Source of the DNA: CAYYFV01 sp965660075
Lineage (GTDB): Bacteria; Patescibacteriota; Gracilibacteria; UBA1369; GCA-2718715
Reading direction: 5' to 3'
Assembly (NCBI GenBank): GCA_965660075.1
Contig: CBFHYO010000019.1
Coordinates: 3,068 to 67,067, forward strand
DNA: 64,000 bases
The notes under the pieces were generated by a model. That model was given only the letters and a program-made list of their open reading frames with translations. It did not search any database and was not told the origin of the DNA. The position numbers and the translations under genes are program-made. This document shows positions 14,972 through 23,580 of this stretch, piece after piece; the first letter of the stretch is position 1, and each line of letters begins with the position of its first letter.

Positions 14972-16477
14972 CTACAACCTAATAATATCAAATATTGAAA
15001 TAATTATAATCAAAAATAATAAAATAATAAATCCAATTCCATGAATTAATGCTTCGTATTTTGGATTTAATGGTCTAGCTCTAAAAGCTTCTATTATTAC
15101 AAACAACAATCTACCACCATCAAGCGCCGGAAAAGGTAGAATATTAACAACAGCTAGTGTCAAAGAAATCATTGCTATAAAACTCAAAAGAGCCGTGCCT
15201 CCAATCCCAACAAATTCATATCCTGTTTGAAAAACCTTAATCGGTCCACCAACTTGCTCTGATACAGTAAAGCTAGAAAAAATACCCGCAAAGGTTCCAA
15301 CAATAGATTTAGCAGACAAAACAGCAACATCTGAACCTATTTGCAAAGCTTTAAATGGAGCTACATACCAAGAATATTTTTCGATCGGTTTATTTACAAG
15401 ACTAAAATCACTCATTGTAAAAGTATAATCGAAATCTAGACCAGCAGACTTATAAACAGGCTGTAAATAAACTCCAATAGCACCATTCTCGTCGGGTGTG
15501 ATTTGATAAGTTTTCATAACACCATCAACTAAAAAAGTATAAGTTAAGAAACTTTCATTAGAGGAGCTTAATTCTTCTAAAGCTAAGGCTGGGATATTTT
15601 CCGCGTTTGTAATTTTTTTAGAATTTATAGACACCAACTCACTGCCAACTGGCAAAAGAGCTTTATCAGCTGGTGAACCTGCAACAACTTGCGATACTAC
15701 AGATGATCTGACCGGCAAATTATACTCAACCATTTCCAAGTTAGAACCTCTGAGTACTTCAAAAAATAAAGTAGATTCCTCACTTTTTAAAGTATAAAAA
15801 TCTTGATCCGAAAAAACAATCTTGTCATTTACAGATAAAATCAAATCTCCTGATTTCATTGGAGCAAAATTTGAACTAACAACACTCATTGTAGGCAAAC
15901 TAACTTTTGGGTATAAAGTATAGTCAGGTACAATCATATTTTCTGTAAACTCCTTAGGACCATTAATATTCTCAAACGTAGTTATAGATTCATCTTTATA
16001 GATTACTGAATCAACTAGGTCTTTATCAGATGAAGTCTTAACCACCTCCCCATAAGTCAAGGTAGTTTGAGGTGAATTAATAAGCGATTGAAAATCCTGT
16101 TGATTTAAAACCAAAGGATCAGAACCAACAATTAAATTAATTGTAATTAAAATCCAGAACACTAAAAAATTCATCAACACACCAGCGCAAATAATCTTAG
16201 TTTTTTGCCAAGGAGTTTTTGATACAAAAGAAGTTTGATCATTTAAAAGTGTAGAATCCGACGAATCTTCACCATGCAATCTGACAAAACCACCAAGTGG
16301 AAGCAATCCGAATTTGAACAAAGTGCCAAACTTTCTTTTAGAATAGATAAAAGGAGCGAAACCAATCGCAAAATCATGAACCTTTACTCCATTTCTCTTG
16401 GCAACAATATAATGACCAAATTCGTGAATTAGGATTAGAAAAAAAACGATAAAAATTACAGCTAAAACTTTCAACAT
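14972..16477 (-). CDS. rseP: Site-2 protease RseP (M50 family)
   Basis: The 501-residue intramembrane zinc metalloprotease has the active-site HEFGH at residues 18-22 in the first membrane helix and the distal LDG motif in NILPFPALDGG near the C-terminus. PDZ-like segments lie between them (for example SQVVAGSPADKALLPVGSEL). There are four predicted membrane helices. It cleaves anti-sigma factors and remnant signal peptides. The nearby FecR-like membrane protein is a conceivable substrate, but nothing in the sequence proves it. It overlaps frr by one base. Confidence 0.92.
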   Translation of the reverse strand: MLKVLAVIFIVFFLILIHEFGHYIVAKRNGVKVHDFAIGFAPFIYSKRKFGTLFKFGLLPLGGFVRLHGEDSSDSTLLNDQTSFVSKTPWQKTKIICAGVLMNFLVFWILITINLIVGSDPLVLNQQDFQSLINSPQTTLTYGEVVKTSSDKDLVDSVIYKDESITTFENINGPKEFTENMIVPDYTLYPKVSLPTMSVVSSNFAPMKSGDLILSVNDKIVFSDQDFYTLKSEESTLFFEVLRGSNLEMVEYNLPVRSSVVSQVVAGSPADKALLPVGSELVSINSKKITNAENIPALALEELSSSNESFLTYTFLVDGVMKTYQITPDENGAIGVYLQPVYKSAGLDFDYTFTMSDFSLVNKPIEKYSWYVAPFKALQIGSDVAVLSAKSIVGTFAGIFSSFTVSEQVGGPIKVFQTGYEFVGIGGTALLSFIAMISLTLAVVNILPFPALDGGRLLFVIIEAFRARPLNPKYEALIHGIGFIILLFLIIIISIFDIIRL

Positions 16478-17037
16478 TAGACTTTCATTATTTCAGCCTC
16501 TTTGTTTTTTAAAGCTTCATCAATTTTTGAGTTTGCAGTATCTACTTCAGCTTGTAATTTTTTTTCTAAACCAGTTAAATCATCTTTTGTGATTTCACCA
16601 GCCGATTCCAACTCTTTAAATTTTTGTTGAGCTTTCTGACGAGCTTTACGAACAGAAACCTTAACATCTTCAGCTTGTGATTTTAATTGCTTACAGATTT
16701 GAACACGTCTTTCTTCGGTTAAAGGCGGAAAAACAATTAAAATTGTTTCACCCATATTGCTTGGATTCAACCCTAGATTTGCAGCTTGAATACCAGACTC
16801 TATATCTTTAATAGTAGATCTATCAAAAGGTTTAATACTCAAGGTTTGAGCATCTGTAGGAGAAATTACCGCTAGAGATTTTAGTGGCTGAGTCATACCA
16901 TAAGCAGATATCTGAACATCCTCCAAAAGAGCCGGAGAAGCTTTTCCAGCTTGAACTTTAGAATATTCTAACTTTTGAAAATCTAAAGATTTTTGAAAAT
17001 CGTTTTTCACTTCATTTAAAACTGTTGTTGAATCCAT
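16477..17037 (-). CDS. frr: Ribosome recycling factor
   Basis: The 186-residue protein matches RRF throughout. It has an N-terminal long helix, ASPALLEDVQISAYG, the IKPFDRSTIKDIESGI motif, LGLNPSNMGETILIVFPPLTEERR, and the C-terminal coiled coil. With EF-G it splits post-termination ribosomes. The order pyrH-frr is the ancient conserved order, with 14 bases between them. Confidence 0.96.
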   Translation of the reverse strand: MDSTTVLNEVKNDFQKSLDFQKLEYSKVQAGKASPALLEDVQISAYGMTQPLKSLAVISPTDAQTLSIKPFDRSTIKDIESGIQAANLGLNPSNMGETILIVFPPLTEERRVQICKQLKSQAEDVKVSVRKARQKAQQKFKELESAGEITKDDLTGLEKKLQAEVDTANSKIDEALKNKEAEIMKV

Positions 17038-17051
17038 AAAATTTAAATTAA

Positions 17052-17753
17052 TTAACTTACTAAGGTACCAATACTAGAATCCTGATACACAGATTGCAAG
17101 ATTTTTGGCTTGCTAAAATCAAAAACTAATATTGGAAGATCATTTTCCATTGCCATACCAAAAGCCGAAGCATCCATCACTTTCAATTTCTTTGATAGTG
17201 CATCAGCAAAACTTAATTCAGAAAAACGTACCGCATCTGAATGCTTTTGAGGATCTTTATCATAAACACCATCCACTTTAGTTGCTTTATAAACAATGTC
17301 ACACTCTAATTCTAAAGCACGTAAAACACTAGCTGAATCAGTAGTAGAATAAGGACTACCAGTTCCACCAGCAAAAACAATTGTTTTACCACGTGATAAA
17401 GATTCCCGACAAGATTCTGAATTATATTCATCAATATAATCAGCATTACCATAAACAGAAACGGCAGACACCAAGTCCCCTAATTCCTTTAACATTTCTG
17501 CAAGCAACACAGCGTTGAAATTAGTTGCAGTCATACCAAGTTTATCCGAAATAGTACGAGACAATTTTAGATGTTGATTATCACGAAAACGCCAAAGATT
17601 TCCAGCACCGACAACAATTACTAAATCAACATTACATTGAGTTTTAAAATCGAAAATAGATTGAGCAACATCATGAATTTTTTGAGGGTCAAAACTATTA
17701 CCATCAGATGCAAACATTTCACCTGATATTTTTAATAAAATACGATCATTCAT
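17052..17753 (-). CDS. pyrH: UMP kinase
   Basis: The 233-residue hexameric kinase phosphorylates UMP to UDP. It shows the amino-acid-kinase fold: RILLKISGEMF (P-loop-like Lys), VIVVGAGNLWRF, the UMP-binding FAGGTGSPYSTTDSASVLRALEL and YKATKVDGVYDKDP. It follows the 110-residue membrane protein gene with a TAATG overlap and precedes frr. Confidence 0.95.
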   Translation of the reverse strand: MNDRILLKISGEMFASDGNSFDPQKIHDVAQSIFDFKTQCNVDLVIVVGAGNLWRFRDNQHLKLSRTISDKLGMTATNFNAVLLAEMLKELGDLVSAVSVYGNADYIDEYNSESCRESLSRGKTIVFAGGTGSPYSTTDSASVLRALELECDIVYKATKVDGVYDKDPQKHSDAVRFSELSFADALSKKLKVMDASAFGMAMENDLPILVFDFSKPKILQSVYQDSSIGTLVS

Positions 17754-18085
17754 TATACTAAATAAATTAAAAGAATCAGAAAAGATAAAAATAATGCTCC
17801 CATCAATCCAACAACCAGGTAGGACATGTTTGGTGGACTTTCTAAAGGCTCCTCTTCCATACTAGCAAGATCCAATAATAAATCGGCACTAATTTGAATT
17901 TTAGAGTCAGAATATTTTTGAGCTACTACATTTAAATCATTACTGGAAAGAATTTTTAAGAATTTAGAAAGTGTCACCTCAACCTGCCTAGTTGATTTAT
18001 TAGAAACAGTGGTGCTTTTCTCTACTGAAAGTGAGTTTTTTCGGTTGATAGAAGAAACCGGGATAATTATCTCAGATTCAGACAT
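17753..18085 (-). CDS. Small tail-anchored membrane protein, unknown
   Basis: I do not recognise this 110-residue protein. Residues 1-80 are polar, Ser/Lys/Asp-rich and probably cytoplasmic. A single C-terminal helix (about 86-108, VVGLMGALFLSFLILLIYLV) would anchor it. It opens the operon that continues into pyrH, frr, rseP, dnaA and a FecR-like gene. Its stop overlaps the pyrH start (TAATG), so it may mainly serve to couple or tune that operon, or it may be a membrane partner of RseP. Neither idea has direct support. Confidence 0.55.
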   Translation of the reverse strand: MSESEIIIPVSSINRKNSLSVEKSTTVSNKSTRQVEVTLSKFLKILSSNDLNVVAQKYSDSKIQISADLLLDLASMEEEPLESPPNMSYLVVGLMGALFLSFLILLIYLV

Positions 18086-18125
18086 AACAATGGTTAAATT
18101 AAATTACTAATAGAATACAAAATTC

Positions 18126-18158
18126 AATAAAAAAAGCCAAGTAAAATACCTTGGCTTT
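18126..18158 (-). terminator. groESL terminator
   Basis: On the minus strand AAAGCCAAGG, a seven-base loop and CTTGGCTTT are followed by seven Ts, 26 bases after the groEL stop. Confidence 0.85.
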
Positions 18159-18183
18159 ATAATTTTTTTAAATTTAAAAGATC

Positions 18184-19812
18184 TTACAATCCCATACCCA
18201 TTGGAGGCATTGGCATATCTGCAGAATCGTTTTTTTCTGATTTCAAATCAGAAATAGCAACCTGAGTAGTTAAAAACACAGAAGCAACACTAGTTGCATT
18301 TTGCAACGCACACCTAGTTACCTTTTTAGGATCAACAACACCAAAAGTGAACATATCTCCATACTCATTAGTTTGAGCATTATAACCAAAGTTCTTCTCT
18401 GAGTTTTTTATAACATCATTTACAACCACAGCACTTTGTTGACCTGCATTTTGGGCAATTTGAGAAAGTGGATAAGTTAATGCAGATTTCACAATATCTA
18501 CACCAACAAGAAATTCATCTGATCCAGAAACTCCAGCTAAGACAGATTGAGCACGAGCTAAAGCAGTACCACCACCAGCAACAATACCTTCCTCCACGGC
18601 AGCTTTTGTAGCATGTAATGCATCCTCTATTCGTAATTTTTTTTCTTTAAGTTCTAATTCTGTTGCAGCTCCAACTTTAATAACTCCAACCCCACCAACT
18701 AACTTGGCTTTTCTTTCAGCTAACTTCTCTCGGTCAAACTCGTTAGTAGTTAAATCAAACATAGACTCAATTTCATGAACTCTTTGAGATACAGATTCAG
18801 AGCTTCCAGCACCATCTACAATTGTTGTCGAATCTTTTGATACTATAACCTTGCGTGCCATACCCAAATCAGACAATGCTACTTGATTTAATTTTAAACC
18901 AATCTCATCGGTAACAACATTACCGCCAGTTAAAATAGCGATATCTTTAAGCATCTCTTTTCTTCTATCTCCAAAAGCAGGAGCTTTAACAGCTACCACA
19001 TTAAAAGTACCACGCAATTTATTTACAACAAATGTTGCCAAAGCATCACCATCCACATCCTCTGCAATAATTAAGATATCTTTACGACCTTCATTTGAAA
19101 CTTGCTCTAAAACTGGAAGAACATCTTGGATAGAAGATATTTTTTTATCAGTAATCAAAATATGACAATCATTAATAACAGCTTCCATTCTATTTGTATC
19201 AGAAACCATATAAGGAGATATAAAACCATTATCAAATTGCATTCCTTCTACAACTTCCTTTTCTAATCCCATAGTATTTGATTCTTCTACAGTAATCACA
19301 CCATCTTTACCAACCATGTGCATGATTTCTGAAATCAATTCACCAACCACAGGATCTTGAGCCGATACTGTGGCAACTTGAGCCACCTCATTTTTAGAAG
19401 TAATTTCTAGTGAAATGTCTGATAAATAATCGCACACAAGTTGAGTCGCATGCTGCATACCATTTTTAACTTCAATTGGATTTGCACCAAAAGCCAATTT
19501 TTGCAAACCACTTTTTATCATCGCATATGCTAAAAGTGTTGCAGTAGTAGTACCATCACCTGCCAGGTTATTGGTTTTGGAAGCTACTTCTTTAACCATT
19601 TGAGCACCCATATTTTCAAATTTATCCTCAAGCTCAATTTCTTCAGCAATTGTAACACCATCATTAGTAATCAAAGGGCCACCGTAAGCCTTATCTAAAA
19701 TCACATTACGACCCTTAGGTCCAATAGTTACACTTACAGCGTCTGCTAATTGTTTAACACCTGCAAATAATGCTTCTTGAGCATCTCGATTCCATTTAAT
19801 TTGTTTAGGCAT
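18184..19812 (-). CDS. groEL: 60-kDa chaperonin GroEL
   Basis: The 542-residue protein is a full-length GroEL: KQIKWNRDAQEALFAG at the start, the ATP-binding SVTIGPKGRNVILDKAYG and AGDGTTTATLLAYA motifs, the apical-domain hinge regions, and a short Met/Pro/Gly tail (MPPMGMGL) in place of the usual GGM repeats. With GroES it folds proteins in an ATP-driven chamber. It lies six bases after groES under a CIRCE-type operator. Some Patescibacteria lack GroEL, so its presence is useful for placing the organism. Confidence 0.97.
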   Translation of the reverse strand: MPKQIKWNRDAQEALFAGVKQLADAVSVTIGPKGRNVILDKAYGGPLITNDGVTIAEEIELEDKFENMGAQMVKEVASKTNNLAGDGTTTATLLAYAMIKSGLQKLAFGANPIEVKNGMQHATQLVCDYLSDISLEITSKNEVAQVATVSAQDPVVGELISEIMHMVGKDGVITVEESNTMGLEKEVVEGMQFDNGFISPYMVSDTNRMEAVINDCHILITDKKISSIQDVLPVLEQVSNEGRKDILIIAEDVDGDALATFVVNKLRGTFNVVAVKAPAFGDRRKEMLKDIAILTGGNVVTDEIGLKLNQVALSDLGMARKVIVSKDSTTIVDGAGSSESVSQRVHEIESMFDLTTNEFDREKLAERKAKLVGGVGVIKVGAATELELKEKKLRIEDALHATKAAVEEGIVAGGGTALARAQSVLAGVSGSDEFLVGVDIVKSALTYPLSQIAQNAGQQSAVVVNDVIKNSEKNFGYNAQTNEYGDMFTFGVVDPKKVTRCALQNATSVASVFLTTQVAISDLKSEKNDSADMPMPPMGMGL

Positions 19813-19819
19813 AATATAT

Positions 19820-20113
19820 TTAGTTATTAATTATTGCGAGTACATCTTTCTCAGATAAGACAAGAACTTTTTGACCATTGATCTCAAAATCATCTGGAGA
19901 ATATTTACGAAATAAAATTTTATCACCAATACTAACACTCATAGATTTTGTAGACCCATCATCACGAGTCAGACCAGGACCAACAGCTATCACTTCTCCT
20001 TGCCCAGGTTTTTTTTCACCAGTTTCAGGAATAAAAATCCCAGATGAAGTTTGAGTTTCTTGCATTAATGGTTTGACAATGAGATTGTCGTTTAATGGTT
20101 GTAAATTATTCAT
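19820..20113 (-). CDS. groES: 10-kDa co-chaperonin GroES
   Basis: The 97-residue lid protein shows LQPLNDNLIVKPL, the mobile loop ETQTSSGIFIPE that docks on GroEL, GQGEVIAVGPGL and KILFRKYSPDDFEI. It is the first gene of the groES-groEL operon and is preceded by a promoter overlapped by a CIRCE element. Confidence 0.96.
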   Translation of the reverse strand: MNNLQPLNDNLIVKPLMQETQTSSGIFIPETGEKKPGQGEVIAVGPGLTRDDGSTKSMSVSIGDKILFRKYSPDDFEINGQKVLVLSEKDVLAIINN

Positions 20114-20122
20114 AAAAAAAAA

Positions 20123-20149
20123 TTAGCACTCTATTTAATACAGTGCTAA
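20123..20149. promoter_or_regulatory. CIRCE operator (HrcA site) of groESL
   Basis: TTAGCACTC, nine bases, then CAGTGCTAA. This matches the CIRCE consensus TTAGCACTC-N9-GAGTGCTAA at 17 of 18 arm positions. It overlaps the last bases of the -10 box and the predicted start site, a typical place for HrcA repression. hrcA itself is not in the window. Confidence 0.92.
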
Positions 20150-20176
20150 TTTAACAAAATGAGAGTTAAAAATCAA
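20148..20176 (-). promoter_or_regulatory. groESL promoter
   Basis: On the minus strand TTGATT (20176-20171), 17 bp and TAAATT (20153-20148). The -10 runs into the CIRCE element. The start site is expected near 20141, within the operator. Confidence 0.65.
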
Positions 20177-20180
20177 GATT

Positions 20181-21692
20181 TTATTCGGCTAACGCCTCAA
20201 CTCTTCTCTCTCGAACTACAGTAACTTTTACTTGACCTGAATACTGCATATCTTTTTCAATTTTTTCTGCAATTTGATGAGATAATTTCTTTGATTGCAA
20301 ATCATCTAGTTTTTCAGCATCTACTACCACACGAACCTCGCTACCAGTATGAATTGCATAACTTTGAGAAACCCCATCAAAGCTAGAAGCTATATTTTCC
20401 AACTCTGTCATACGCTTAACAAAAGTTTCCATATTGTTTTTACCTATACCAGGTCTAGAAAGCAACAACTTAGCAGCCATACTGACACAAACAGCTTCTA
20501 AATTTTCTCCCATATCATCACCTGCTTGTAAATCAATAATTTCACAAAGTTTTTTAGATAAACCAAACTTACGACAAATATCAGCAGAAATATGAGCAAA
20601 TTGACCCTCTACCTCATGATCGACAGAAACACCTAAGAACATAAGCAAACCAGCTCTTTTAGAAAGAGAAACATCAGCACCTATTTCAGATGCTATACTG
20701 GCAGATAACTTAGCCACATCGACTGAATGCTTTAGAAGATTTTGTGATTGAATAGTTCTAAATTTTAATCTACCAAGAAGTTGAACTAACTCTGGAGCAA
20801 GACCGGCAACACCTGCTTCGAATGCAGCTTTATCACCAAGATCAACAATCAAATCATCAACTTCAGATTTTACTTTATCTACCACTTCTTCAATTCTGGC
20901 TGGATGAATTCTTCCATCAGTAATCAAACGCTCTAAACTTACCTTAGCAACATAACGACGGTATAAATCAAAAGCAGAAATTAAGACTACACCAGGCGTA
21001 TCATCAACTACTACATCAACTCCAGTAACACGTTCAAAAGCTTGAATGTTTCGTCCATCACGACCAATAATTCGCCCTTTCATATCATCTGAAGGTAAAG
21101 TAACAGTTGTCGAAGTATTTTCGGAGGCACAATCAGATGCGTATTTTTGCATAGCTAATGCAAGAATTAAACGCGCCTTAGAATCCGCCTCAGCTTTTGC
21201 CTGAGCTTCCATTTTTTCAACGTGGTTTAAAAGCTCATCTTTAAATTCTAATTCAACTTGCTTAATTAACATATCGCGAGCGTCTTGTTTAGACATAGCA
21301 GCAACTTTTTCAAGTTCTTGATGCTTACGAGAAATCATCTCTGTGATTTGCTTTTGTTCTTTTTCTAAAGAAACAAGTTTAGTTTCGAGATCTTCTTTTT
21401 TAGAATCCAATTTTTCTATTTTTTTATCTAATTGTGATTCTTTTTCAAGAAGACGATTTTCGATACCAGAAAACTCTTTTCTCTTTTGAGACATTAAATT
21501 TCGAGCATCATTTTCCATACTATTGGCCTGTTGTTTTGCTTTTTTTACAATATCGGAAGCATCTTTTTTGGCATTCTCCAAAAAATTATCAGCTTTATTT
21601 AATACTGAATTTTTTTTATTTGTTAAAATAACACGATCGATAATAAATCCAAGCATAACACCTCCCAATACAAACAATAATTCTAATGACAT
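20181..21692 (-). CDS. rny: RNase Y homologue with a degenerate HD active site
   Basis: The 503-residue protein has RNase Y architecture: an N-terminal membrane helix, a long coiled coil (about 25-180), a KH domain with intact IIGRDGRNI, an HD domain and a conserved C-terminus. However, the catalytic HD dyad of the RAGLLHDIGKA motif is replaced by Met-Phe (RAGLLMFLGVS, residues 351-352). The downstream HHG is LQA (388-390), and the Asp of the AAADALSAARPG motif is Ala (407). The KHS His and VDHEVEG remain. It is predicted to bind RNA but not cut it through this site. I chose ATG 21692 because the promoter lies at 21717-21745; an in-frame ATG at 21755 is upstream of it. Confidence 0.85.
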   Translation of the reverse strand: MSLELLFVLGGVMLGFIIDRVILTNKKNSVLNKADNFLENAKKDASDIVKKAKQQANSMENDARNLMSQKRKEFSGIENRLLEKESQLDKKIEKLDSKKEDLETKLVSLEKEQKQITEMISRKHQELEKVAAMSKQDARDMLIKQVELEFKDELLNHVEKMEAQAKAEADSKARLILALAMQKYASDCASENTSTTVTLPSDDMKGRIIGRDGRNIQAFERVTGVDVVVDDTPGVVLISAFDLYRRYVAKVSLERLITDGRIHPARIEEVVDKVKSEVDDLIVDLGDKAAFEAGVAGLAPELVQLLGRLKFRTIQSQNLLKHSVDVAKLSASIASEIGADVSLSKRAGLLMFLGVSVDHEVEGQFAHISADICRKFGLSKKLCEIIDLQAGDDMGENLEAVCVSMAAKLLLSRPGIGKNNMETFVKRMTELENIASSFDGVSQSYAIHTGSEVRVVVDAEKLDDLQSKKLSHQIAEKIEKDMQYSGQVKVTVVRERRVEALAE

Positions 21693-21716
21693 ATAAGATG
21701 TTAAATTTCTACAATT

Positions 21717-21745
21717 ACTATATAAAAATATTGCTACATAATCAA
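21717..21745 (-). promoter_or_regulatory. rny promoter
   Basis: On the minus strand TTGATT (21745-21740), 17 bp and TATAGT (21722-21717), 24 bases before the ATG at 21692. It decides the gene start, because the upstream ATG at 21755 could not be transcribed from it. Confidence 0.65.
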
Positions 21746-21816
21746 CAAAAAGCACAGATAAATTTAAAATTTTTTTACTTTTATGAATTATAGTTAGATG
21801 TTTTAACCAAATTCAT

Positions 21817-23580
21817 ATGCTAGAAATATTATTAACAATAAGTTTATTCACAAGCCCATCCCTACCTACACCTATAGAGGTAACAGACAATCAAACTTCA
21901 TTTTCGCTAAACACAACAGACAAAACACTTGTTAATAACATAGAAATCGATCCATCTAATTTTGAACTTATATCTGGAGAAAATAAAATAACAGTCATTT
22001 CTGATCAAAACAAAGTACTGACACACCTACTCGTAATCACACAAAAAACACTATGCAAGCAATTAGAAGCAAAAATAGAAAAAATTGACATAGAAAACAA
22101 TAAAATAAAACTATACATTCCAGAAAATTGTGACAAATCAAAGTTTAAATTAATAACAGAAAATCAAACAGAAATAGAAAATTTGATAATAAATGAACCA
22201 CTTGATGATGCTTTTGGAACTCTTGCACTAAATTACAACAATCAAGTTGTAGATTTTAAATGCTGGGCCAAAAACACGCTATCTGATATGCAAATCAAAC
22301 ACATAGAAAGGTTAAATAAAACGCCAGAAGATTGCGATATAACCCAAACAGAAGTGAAAGAAGAAAGCAATAACATAAAACAAAGTTTTATTAATTTAAA
22401 TTATAAAGATCTGATCATACTTAATGCAATGCCAAACGCAGATAAAGAATTTATTTCTATACAAAACTCCACATTAGAACCAATCGATTTAAAAAATGTA
22501 TACATTACAGACAAAACAGCAAAAAAAATGTATTTAACAGGAATTATTCAACCAGAAGAAATCAAACAAATAAAAAATTTAACATTTGCTCTCAATAATA
22601 GTGACGAAGAAATATACATTAAAAACACAGATAACAATGAAATAATCGACTTTAGAGAATACAAAAAAAGCACGCAAGACCAATTAATAGATTTTTCACT
22701 AGTAGAAAATACAAAAGAACAAGAATTATCAAATGAAAATCAAAACACAAGGGAAATAGAAACTTCAAATGAAACCGTGCAAATACTGGAATCAAATATA
22801 GAACTTGAACAGTCTAACATTCTTGCAGAAAACCCAACTAACAACTCAGAGAATTTAAATCAGATAACATACAACCCTTCAGAAACCTCGAATCAAAATC
22901 AAGATGCCAGCAATAGTTTAGAGAGTACAGAAAATGCACAACACATCACAATTACTGAAGTTTTACCAAATCCACATGGTGATGAAAGAGAGAACCAATT
23001 TATAGAAATATTTAACCCAAACCCATTCTCATTAGACACGACCAAATATAAATTGATGATAAATTCCAAAGAAATCGAGCTACCTACAAACCTAGAACCA
23101 AAACAATATTTCTCTACAAACAAGTTACAACTTAGTAACACTCAAGCATCAATAAAACTTACATATAAAGACCAAATAATTCAAGAACTAAATTACAATA
23201 AAACGACAGAAGGTCTAAGTTTTATTGATATTAATAATCAATGGCTACAAACTAGCCTGATAACTCGAGACAAAGCTAATGGCAAAATTAATAACTACAA
23301 CCAATCAATTCAAGTGCTAGACAATCAAATTCTGATAGAAGATACGCAAATCAAACAGGGGCCGTTGAATTTACAAGATGGAACATATGAAAAAGCAGAA
23401 TTTATGACTTTAGAAAATTCGAACGGAGAAGAAATAATCAAAATAATAAACCTTGAACAATCAGATGTCCAAAACATAGAAGAAATAAACACACCTCTTA
23501 ACCAAACAAAAAAAGACATCACTAGTATGGGGTTTTTAAGCATGGCAAGCCTTGCAATTATTTACAATTTTATCAAGTAA
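21817..23580 (+). CDS. Surface protein with two lamin-tail (LTD) domains
   Basis: The 587-residue protein starts with a hydrophobic signal-like segment (MLEILLTISLFTSPS) and ends with a membrane helix (about 570-585). A Lys/Asn-rich region precedes a first LTD-like domain (about 195-285: LIILNAMPNADKEFISIQN). A long Asn/Glu/Ser linker and a second, clearer LTD domain follow (about 368-480: ITEVLPNPHGDERENQFIEIFN). Bacterial LTD domains are extracellular modules often found with nucleases or surface proteins; no enzyme domain is visible here. It overlaps the last 19 bases of the convergent ABC permease gene. Confidence 0.7.
   Translation: MLEILLTISLFTSPSLPTPIEVTDNQTSFSLNTTDKTLVNNIEIDPSNFELISGENKITVISDQNKVLTHLLVITQKTLCKQLEAKIEKIDIENNKIKLYIPENCDKSKFKLITENQTEIENLIINEPLDDAFGTLALNYNNQVVDFKCWAKNTLSDMQIKHIERLNKTPEDCDITQTEVKEESNNIKQSFINLNYKDLIILNAMPNADKEFISIQNSTLEPIDLKNVYITDKTAKKMYLTGIIQPEEIKQIKNLTFALNNSDEEIYIKNTDNNEIIDFREYKKSTQDQLIDFSLVENTKEQELSNENQNTREIETSNETVQILESNIELEQSNILAENPTNNSENLNQITYNPSETSNQNQDASNSLESTENAQHITITEVLPNPHGDERENQFIEIFNPNPFSLDTTKYKLMINSKEIELPTNLEPKQYFSTNKLQLSNTQASIKLTYKDQIIQELNYNKTTEGLSFIDINNQWLQTSLITRDKANGKINNYNQSIQVLDNQILIEDTQIKQGPLNLQDGTYEKAEFMTLENSNGEEIIKIINLEQSDVQNIEEINTPLNQTKKDITSMGFLSMASLAIIYNFIK

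Noticed and set aside
13497..16477. Replication origin next to dnaA
   Set aside because: dnaA is flanked by genes at one and two bases. No DnaA-box cluster or skew change is visible.
21693..21755. ATG at 21755 as start of rny
   Set aside because: The promoter at 21717-21745 is downstream of it, and RNase Y proteins start directly before the membrane helix, as at 21692.
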